This document shows positions 41,398-47,158 of a DNA stretch of 47,158 bases, piece after piece. The notes below the pieces were generated by a model that was not told the origin of the DNA, searched no databases, and was given only the letters and a program-made list of their open reading frames with translations. Position numbers and translations under genes: made by a program. Location: the NCBI RefSeq assembly GCF_004801315.1, contig NZ_SSNW01000040.1:1-47158 (forward strand), written 5' to 3'. Position 1 is the stretch's first letter. Each line of letters begins with the position of its first letter. Origin of the DNA: Deinococcus sp. Arct2-2 (GTDB lineage Bacteria; Deinococcota; Deinococci; Deinococcales; Deinococcaceae).

Positions 41398-43254
41398 GTG
41401 CATTTTGACGATCTGCCCGTGCTGCCCATCACGCCCGGCGTGTACATTTTTCGCCGCACCGGAACACCTATTTACATCGGCAAGGCCAACAACCTACGCT
41501 CGCGGGTGGGCCAACATTTCAAGGTGGGCGGCAAAAGCGGCAAGTTCACGTCGCTGGCCGATACGCTGGAATTTATTACCGCCCGCAACGAAGTCGAGGC
41601 GTTGGTGCTGGAAGCCAACCTGATCAAGCAGCACCGCCCGCATTACAACGTGATGCTCAAGGATGACAAGCATTACCCATTCCTCAAGCTGACCAATGAG
41701 AAGTTTCCGATGCTGCTGGTCACGCGGCGGGTGATCAAGGACGGGGCCAATTATTACGGGCCGTATCCAGACGCTTCGGCGGTGCGGCGAGTGAAACACC
41801 TGATCGACACGATGTTTCCGCTGAGGAAGAACAGTGGGTTGCCGCTGCAAAAAAAGCCGCGCCCGTGCCTGAATTTTCATATGGGGCGCTGCTTGGGGCC
41901 GTGCGTAGACAAGGCTGATCCTGACGAATACACCCGGATCGTGGAAGACGTGAAAGGGTTGTTAGAAGGCCGCGCCGCGCCTGTGATCGCCCGCTTGCGT
42001 GACGATATGGCCGTTGCTGCAAAAGGCCGAGACTTCGAACAGGCCGCCCGCGTGCGTGACCGGGTACAGGCCGTGGAAAAGCTGTTCGGCACTGAGCAGC
42101 ACGCCTTCGTGAGCGATGAGACCGATTTGGATTTCTTGGGCGTGGCGCGGGCGGGCGAATACGCGATGGTGCAGTTGTTCCGCATGCGGGCAGGGCGGGT
42201 GGTAGGCCGCGACAAGCGCTTTCTGACCGATGCAGAGGGCGACGGCAGCGGCGGCGAGGGCGAAATCGTGGAAGCCTTCGTGCAGGATTACTACACGCAG
42301 GCCACGCATGTGCCGGGGCTGATCCTGCTTCCGGCAGACTTTGAGGCCGCGCCTGTGTGGAGCGAATTTTTGACGGAAAAAGCGGGGCGCAGGATTGAGA
42401 TGAGGACGCCCAAGCGCGGCGATAAAGTGGACTTGATCGAGATGGCGCAGCGCAACGCCGTGAACGGGCTGGAATCTGAAATGGCCCTGCTGGAGCGGCG
42501 CGGCGATCATCCGGGGCTGGACGCCCTGCGCGAAGTCTTGGCCTTGCCGGAGCGTCCGTGGCGCATCGAGGGCTACGACAACTCCAACCTGTTCGGCAGC
42601 AACATCGTGTCGGGCATGGTGGTGTTCGAGGGCGGGCGCAGTCGCCGGGGCGAACACCGCCGCTTTAAGGTAAAAGGGCTGGATCATCCGGACGATTACA
42701 CGTCGATGAAGCAGACGATTGTGCGGCGTTTTACCGGAAGCTTGGCCGACAAGTTGCCGTTGCCCGATCTGATGCTGATCGACGGGGGGCGCGGGCAGGT
42801 GAACGCTGCGCTGGATGCCCTCAAGGAGGCTGATATTCGTGTGGCTGTGGTGGGCCTCGCCAAGCGCGAAGAACGCCTGATTTTGCCCGGACGGTTCGGG
42901 GCGCAGTGGTGGCTGACGGAAGGGACGGAGGTAGGTGTAGAGCGGGAATTGTTGCTGCCGCAGACCCACCCGGCCCTGCGGATGATGATCGGCGTGCGCG
43001 ACGAGGTGCATAACTACGCCGTGTCCTATCACCGCAAACTGCGGGGGCAAGATATGCTCCGTAGTGTCTTCGACGACTTGCCGGGCATTGGGCAAAAGCG
43101 CCGGGACGCCCTGCTAGAACACTTTACGAGCTTGGAGGATTTGGCGAGTGCGCCCGTGGAACACATTGCCCGCGTGCCGGGAATGAACGCGCGGGCGGCC
43201 CAGAGCGTCAAGGACTTCTTGGCACAGCGGGAAGTGAACGCGGCTCCGTTGTAG
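41398..43254 (+). CDS. uvrC: excinuclease ABC subunit UvrC
   Basis: This 618-residue nuclease makes both incisions in nucleotide excision repair. The GIY-YIG domain that makes the 3' cut is at the N-terminus ([20 protein letters not shown]). A cysteine pattern in [13 protein letters not shown] probably binds an iron-sulfur cluster or metal. The UVR (UvrB-binding) motif lies around residues 195-230. The RNase H-like domain for the 5' cut includes [20 protein letters not shown] and [15 protein letters not shown]. Two helix-hairpin-helix motifs close the protein ([28 protein letters not shown]). The start is a GTG 5 nt after a TATGCT box. Confidence 0.97.
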   Translation: MHFDDLPVLPITPGVYIFRRTGTPIYIGKANNLRSRVGQHFKVGGKSGKFTSLADTLEFITARNEVEALVLEANLIKQHRPHYNVMLKDDKHYPFLKLTNEKFPMLLVTRRVIKDGANYYGPYPDASAVRRVKHLIDTMFPLRKNSGLPLQKKPRPCLNFHMGRCLGPCVDKADPDEYTRIVEDVKGLLEGRAAPVIARLRDDMAVAAKGRDFEQAARVRDRVQAVEKLFGTEQHAFVSDETDLDFLGVARAGEYAMVQLFRMRAGRVVGRDKRFLTDAEGDGSGGEGEIVEAFVQDYYTQATHVPGLILLPADFEAAPVWSEFLTEKAGRRIEMRTPKRGDKVDLIEMAQRNAVNGLESEMALLERRGDHPGLDALREVLALPERPWRIEGYDNSNLFGSNIVSGMVVFEGGRSRRGEHRRFKVKGLDHPDDYTSMKQTIVRRFTGSLADKLPLPDLMLIDGGRGQVNAALDALKEADIRVAVVGLAKREERLILPGRFGAQWWLTEGTEVGVERELLLPQTHPALRMMIGVRDEVHNYAVSYHRKLRGQDMLRSVFDDLPGIGQKRRDALLEHFTSLEDLASAPVEHIARVPGMNARAAQSVKDFLAQREVNAAPL

Positions 43255-43287
43255 GGAGAGCTGTTGGTTGTCCGTTTACACTGGCCC

Positions 43288-43722
43288 ATGCCCGAATTCC
43301 TGATTTGCCCTGCGCGGTACGACGATTTGGCTGAGGTGCAAACGCTGTATAAACACCTCAGCCCCTCGTCGCCGGAGCTGAGTACAGAGGCCGCCAATCA
43401 CGTTTGGTGGGAGTTGCTGGCCGATCCTAAAATGCATGTGCTGGTGGCCGAGCAAGACGGCGTGTGGGGCACGGTGACGCTGGTGGTCATGCCCAATTTG
43501 ACGCAGGGCGGGCGGCCCCATGCGCTGAGCGAGAATGTGGTGACTCATTCGGAGAAACGCGGAGAAGGCATAGGCAGGTAGCTTTGGCACGGGCACGGGG
43601 ATCCTATAAGGTCATGCTGGTCACGGGCCGCCGCGCACCGGTTGTACGCAGGCAGTGGCCTTCGGTCTGACGCGGTGGCCTATTTCGCACGCTTGGAAGT
43701 GGAGCACGTTACCGAAGTGTGA
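43288..43722 (+). pseudogene. GNAT family acetyltransferase, frameshifted
   Basis: The first frame encodes PEFLICPARYDDLAEV and reaches the acetyl-CoA loop EKRGEGIGR, then stops at a TAG (43579-43581). The next expected GNAT segment, LARARGSYKVMLVTGRRA, continues in another frame and about six residues appear missing. The last segment, AAHRLYAGSGLRSDAVAYF, needs a second shift near 43630 and ends at TGA 43720-43722. At least two frame changes make a working enzyme unlikely unless they are sequencing errors. TACACT at 43277-43282 could still drive a leaderless transcript. It lies downstream of uvrC. Confidence 0.8.
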
Positions 43723-43747
43723 GGCGTGCAAGACACCAAGAAAATTT

Positions 43748-43768
43748 CCCCCTCAACTTGCGAGGGGG
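43748..43768 (+). terminator. intrinsic terminator after the GNAT remnant
   Basis: CCCCCTC and GAGGGGG form a 7-bp stem with a 7-nt loop, followed by TTTATTT. AAATTT precedes it, so it may also act on the minus strand. Confidence 0.8.
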
Positions 43769-43793
43769 TTTATTTCAACTGCGGTGACTGGCC

Positions 43794-43964
43794 TCACGCG
43801 GGGCGGACTGGCGCGGCAAAGAGGCGGTGCAGGACGGCGCGGAGGCTAAAGCTGGGGCGGGTGGGTTGGCCTTGGCGGGCACTGCGGGCCTGAGCTTCAC
43901 GGGTGGCTTCGGCGCGGAGGGCTTCGGCGTGCAGGACATTGATTTCGGCGTTCAGGAAATGCAT
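43794..43964 (-). CDS. small protein of unknown function (56 residues)
   Basis: An ATG at 43964 with AAGGA 4-5 nt upstream opens a 56-codon frame encoding MHFLNAEINVLHAEALRAEA, then a basic, Arg/Ser-rich tail with SFSLRAVLHRLF. The first 30 residues look like a charged amphipathic helix. The frame also extends upstream to 44096, but that part lacks a ribosome-binding site and looks like shadow sequence. I do not recognise the family. The region 43965-44253 beyond it holds no other supported gene. Confidence 0.45.
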   Translation of the reverse strand: MHFLNAEINVLHAEALRAEATREAQARSARQGQPTRPSFSLRAVLHRLFAAPVRPA

Positions 43965-44253
43965 GGGGTTCCTTGGGGCGCGGCCTGTGGGTGGCCCGGT
44001 GGTGCGCCTTTGTTGTGGCTTTATGGTGCGCTTGTGTGCCCGTGCTGCACATGCGGCGAGTGGCGCATAGGTGAGTGAGCCGAGTGGCTTAGGCAACGCT
44101 GGAACGCTAGCTGACGGTGATGAAGATTTCCTTTAGTTATTCCAATGTAACGTGTCGCAGCTTGTACACACCTCCGCCTTTTGAGCAGCCGACGCTTAAG
44201 CCGAAGCTCTCTCGCCTCATCCCACTTCACGTGGCAGCGGATATCTATAGAGG

Positions 44254-46221
44254 ATGGAAAAGTGCTGGAGCAGGCTGGTGGTGACGGGCGTACTGGGCGG
44301 CATGCTGGTGGGGAGCGCCTACGCCGCTACGTTCGGCAACTACGTCTTCGAGCTTCCGGCAGGGTGGACGCAGGCCAAACAGGGCGGCGGACTGGTGCTG
44401 ACGCTGCCACCCAAGACGGCGGGAGACCGGGCCACCATTCGGCTCACGGCGGGCGCGGTGCTGTCGGGGGAGTTGAGAACGTGGTTTGCAGCGCAGGTGG
44501 CAGCGTTCAACAAGGGTGCGGCGGTGCTGAGCCAATCGGAAACGCAGGCCGACACCGACGAAAATGGCCTGCCCGTGCTGGCTACCGTTGTGGTGGTCGA
44601 GGTGGGTACGGGCAGCGAATGGCGACTGTTTGCGGCTACCAAAGCGGGCAACCGGGCCGAGATGCTGGTGTTCAGTGCGTCTAGTTTAGAGAGCTTTACG
44701 GCACATCAGGCGGAACTTACGGCCTTTACGGATCGGCTTAACTTTGCCAATGTGAAGGCTCCGGCGACGGCAGGTACGACGAAAACAGCCACTCCAACGG
44801 TCAAGGCTTCCGGCAGCCTGCCTACTGTGCCCGCGCCGAATGTGGCCCAACTGGTACGGGCGGGCCTGAATCCGCGCAAGCAACCGTTTCCCGACGAATT
44901 CCGTTGCTACTTGTCTGTTCAGAGCAGCGACTATTCCAAGCCTGCCTTCGCGCTCCAGATTTTGCCGGGGGGCCGCTACCGCGCTCCCGGTGGCGAAGGC
45001 ACGTACAAAATGGTGCAGTCCAGCAGCAGCAGCTCATTGAATTACTTGCGCTGGCAGGGCGGGCCGCTGGCAGGCACCGACGACGCCTACTTGCTGTTCG
45101 ACAGCACCTACGGCCAGACGATTCAACTGGACGGCGTGACCGATCAGGATCGGCGGCTGTATTGCCACCAACGGGGCAGCGCCGAGAGTCATGCGCTGGT
45201 GGAATTTCGGCGCAAAGACCCGCAGGTGGGCAAGTACCCCTGCCGCTCGCTGGACGGCAAAAACACCGATCTAGGCACGCTGGAACTGCTGGCGGGCCGC
45301 GTTTACCGCTATAAGGGCAGCAGCGGCAAATACGCCGTCAATATCATGGGGAAACAGAGGGACTCGTTTAGTGGCGTGGACTTTGTGGGCGGGCCGTTGG
45401 ACGAAGAATATTCCACCTACTCCGAAGATGAACTGGGCGAGCGTGAATTTGGACGAATTCTGCGAAATATGCGCTGTAGCCAGATTGCCAAGCCAATTGT
45501 GGAGCCGACATTTGGCACGGCCAAAGCTCCAGCCCCGCCTGCCGGTTCGGGCGGCATCGAGGGTGCATACTCTCAAACCATCCAGAATTTCTACCCGAAC
45601 GCCAGCCTAGAACATTACTTCTATATTTTTAATAAGAACGGCTATGTGTTTACAGGTGATCCGGAAACATCTTTGGCCGATGCCGACTGCACCAAGACCC
45701 GGCCCAATGGCCTCCCACTGTGCGAGGTCTATTCCATCAAAAACGGTCTGCTGACTATAGGCACCGATAAGCCGGAGAAGTGGGAACGCACCGCCAGTGG
45801 CTACAAACTGGACGGCGAAAACTTGAAAGCCGTCAAGCCGCTGGGGAACCTGAAATTGGCGGGAGACTACCAAGCCATCAGTACGTTTACAGCCGTAATG
45901 GGATCAGGCGGCGGTGTCTTCTATAACAACCTGACTTTTCGCAAAGACGGCACCTTTACCAGAGTAGCTACCGGAGGGGTGTCTATAACCACCACCACCG
46001 ATGGCACGGCTTTTGGCGAGACCACAGGCGGCGTTTCCAGCAGCAGCGAGCGCAAAAACAGCGGCACGTACACCCTGTCGGGCAACACGCTGACGCTGAC
46101 TTACGGCGATGGGCGGGTGGAAAAACAGTTTGCTTATCTGCCCAGCACCGAAAATGGAAAGCCGGATTTGGAGTGGCTGTATGTCGGTGGCCGCAACTAC
46201 TTTTTGGATGATGGAAAATAA
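44254..46221 (+). CDS. large exported protein of unknown function
   Basis: This 655-residue protein starts with a signal peptide (LVVTGVLGGMLVGSAYA, likely cleaved at AYA-AT). An N-terminal domain of about 140 residues (FGNYVFELPAGWTQAK onward) is followed by a Thr/Pro/Ala linker near 165-195 and then three beta-rich regions with many Gly/Tyr repeats. One is a C-terminal lipocalin-like segment with GTYTLSGNTLTLTYGDGR. Paired cysteines suggest disulfides outside the cytoplasm. I do not recognise the family or a catalytic motif. AGAGG directly abuts the ATG, too close for normal use, and TATCTA at 44242-44247 is a near-consensus -10 box, so the start may be leaderless. The first 20 codons lack alternatives with better signals. 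Confidence 0.8.
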   Translation: MEKCWSRLVVTGVLGGMLVGSAYAATFGNYVFELPAGWTQAKQGGGLVLTLPPKTAGDRATIRLTAGAVLSGELRTWFAAQVAAFNKGAAVLSQSETQADTDENGLPVLATVVVVEVGTGSEWRLFAATKAGNRAEMLVFSASSLESFTAHQAELTAFTDRLNFANVKAPATAGTTKTATPTVKASGSLPTVPAPNVAQLVRAGLNPRKQPFPDEFRCYLSVQSSDYSKPAFALQILPGGRYRAPGGEGTYKMVQSSSSSSLNYLRWQGGPLAGTDDAYLLFDSTYGQTIQLDGVTDQDRRLYCHQRGSAESHALVEFRRKDPQVGKYPCRSLDGKNTDLGTLELLAGRVYRYKGSSGKYAVNIMGKQRDSFSGVDFVGGPLDEEYSTYSEDELGEREFGRILRNMRCSQIAKPIVEPTFGTAKAPAPPAGSGGIEGAYSQTIQNFYPNASLEHYFYIFNKNGYVFTGDPETSLADADCTKTRPNGLPLCEVYSIKNGLLTIGTDKPEKWERTASGYKLDGENLKAVKPLGNLKLAGDYQAISTFTAVMGSGGGVFYNNLTFRKDGTFTRVATGGVSITTTTDGTAFGETTGGVSSSSERKNSGTYTLSGNTLTLTYGDGRVEKQFAYLPSTENGKPDLEWLYVGGRNYFLDDGK

Positions 46222-46271
46222 ACCTTGCTGTTGCTTTAGGCTCCGGCTGACCCACAGATGACAATGCTCTA

Positions 46272-46994
46272 ATGCCCGGTATGTCTGGGCTGCATTTGAG
46301 ATGGCACTTCACACGCCGGGAATTGTGGGCGTTTTTAAAGGTCAATTGGCGGGGGCTGTTGCTCCTCCTGATCGGCGTCTTGGCTCCGCTCCTGCTCTTT
46401 TTTGAGCTGACCGAGGACGTGTTTCAGGAGGGCGGCTTTGCGTGGGACGCCTCGGTTTTGGCGTGGTACCGCGCCCACCGCACACCAGAGCTGACCGCTG
46501 TGGCTAACGCGTTGGCGGTGCTGGGCGGCTTTGCCGTACTGCCATTGGTCACGGGCCTGATTGCCTATTTGCTGGCGCGGGCCGGAGCCAAAGCACACGG
46601 CTGGTTTTTGATATTGGCGTTGGCCGGGGCCGCGTTACTCAATACCATTGCCAAGCTGATCTTTCACCGCGCTCGCCCGGATATTTTGGAGGCACTCGTG
46701 CGCGAGCCGGGCTTCAGCTTTCCCAGCGGGCACGCCATGAGCAACGCGGCCTTCGGATTTGCGTTGATCGTGGTGTTTTGGCGTTCACGGGCGGGCTGGC
46801 CGGTGGCGGTGGTGGCCGGACTGTGGGCCATAACAGTGGGGGCCAGCCGCAATTATTTGGGCGTCCATTACCCATCGGATGTGTTGGCGGGCTTTTTGGC
46901 ATCGGCAGCGTGGGTGGCCGGACTGTACTTGCTGATGAGCCGTAGATGGCCGGGACTGAGGAAATCTCCGAAGGGCGAGCGGGATACACGGTGA
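46272..46994 (+). CDS. PAP2 family membrane phosphatase
   Basis: This 240-residue membrane enzyme probably dephosphorylates phosphatidic acid, undecaprenyl pyrophosphate or a related lipid. All three PAP2 motifs are present: KLIFHRARP, the PSGHAMSN motif, and [16 protein letters not shown]. About six hydrophobic segments surround them, starting with [19 protein letters not shown] second ATG at 46281 is also possible as the start. A strong terminator follows the stop within 10 bases. Confidence 0.92.
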   Translation: MPGMSGLHLRWHFTRRELWAFLKVNWRGLLLLLIGVLAPLLLFFELTEDVFQEGGFAWDASVLAWYRAHRTPELTAVANALAVLGGFAVLPLVTGLIAYLLARAGAKAHGWFLILALAGAALLNTIAKLIFHRARPDILEALVREPGFSFPSGHAMSNAAFGFALIVVFWRSRAGWPVAVVAGLWAITVGASRNYLGVHYPSDVLAGFLASAAWVAGLYLLMSRRWPGLRKSPKGERDTR

Positions 46995-46999
46995 TGAAT

Positions 47000-47033
47000 G
47001 CGGGCGAACTGGATCGATTCCAAGTTCGCCCGC
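47000..47033 (+). terminator. intrinsic terminator after PAP2 gene
   Basis: GCGGGCGAACT and AGTTCGCCCGC form a perfect 11-bp stem with a 12-nt loop, followed by TTTGTTT. The last 118 bases of the window after it show no feature I can support. Confidence 0.88.
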
Positions 47034-47158
47034 TTTGTTTGGGGAGTTGCTTCAGTGCTGTAAAACCTACTTTGCTCAGTGCAGAGCCAGTGCAGCCACC
47101 GCGCCCGTATAAGAGACTGTCTGGAAAGCGTGGTTGCAGGGGGTTTTGAGAGATTATA

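Noticed and set aside
47110..47158. GAGACTGTCTGG near the window end as a possible insertion-sequence end
   Set aside because: It vaguely resembles ends of some IS families, but the window stops before a partner repeat or transposase could be seen.

Overview
The window looks like chromosomal DNA of a Deinococcus species or a close relative. The evidence is high GC coding sequence, a BshA-type bacillithiol glycosyltransferase, PdxS/PdxT vitamin B6 synthesis, type 2 (eukaryote-like) IleRS, a RecQ with more than one HRDC domain, and many genes whose start codon lies 5-9 nt after a TANNNT -10 box, the leaderless-mRNA promoter pattern typical of Deinococcus. No tRNA, rRNA, CRISPR array, prophage or complete insertion sequence was seen. 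The species cannot be named from sequence alone.

Layout. 1-5530: an S1-domain protein, a repeat-bearing intergenic region, recQ, then DUF1622, HAD phosphatase and PhzF genes on the minus strand. 5700-11200: asnS with a divergent DUF1697 gene, then a glycolytic cluster gap-pgk-NIPSNAP-tpiA. 11370-13790: bshA and divergent degV. 13786-18000: a minus-strand unit made of a promoter, an isoleucine-type T-box leader, a cupin gene, a short repeat element and ileS. 18240-21580: a 33-codon leader ORF overlapping rho, then a LysM-M23 peptidase overlapping a single-domain response regulator. 21600-23290: pdxS-pdxT behind a palindromic candidate operator. 23350-27500: a minus-strand peptidoglycan-peptide catabolism cluster (M19 dipeptidase, NlpC/P60 endopeptidase, Ala-Glu epimerase, Gfo/Idh/MocA oxidoreductase). 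27580-31210: two overlapping alpha/beta hydrolases, a class V aminotransferase and a convergent calcineurin-like phosphoesterase with altered metal motifs. 31290-37500: a TPR protein with an internal duplication, lnt, a small exported protein, a tyrosine recombinase, an amino-acid ABC ATPase, a DAG-kinase-like lipid kinase and a TIG-domain lipoprotein. 37600-43730: hisS-aspS, a histidine phosphatase, uvrC and a frameshifted GNAT pseudogene. 43790-47000: a small unknown gene, a 655-residue exported protein of unknown function and a PAP2 phosphatase.

Most of the window is housekeeping: translation, glycolysis, B6, DNA repair (recQ, uvrC) and cell envelope. The points most worth a second look are regulatory or structural: the Ile T-box reading through a cupin gene into ileS, whose HIGH motif is altered to ALHH; the 33-codon rho leader ORF; two related intergenic elements flanked by inverted GGTCTAAGGG repeats; the LysM-M23/response-regulator pair; and the GGTCAG/CTGACC palindromes before pdxST. 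No clear new defence or mobile system was found.
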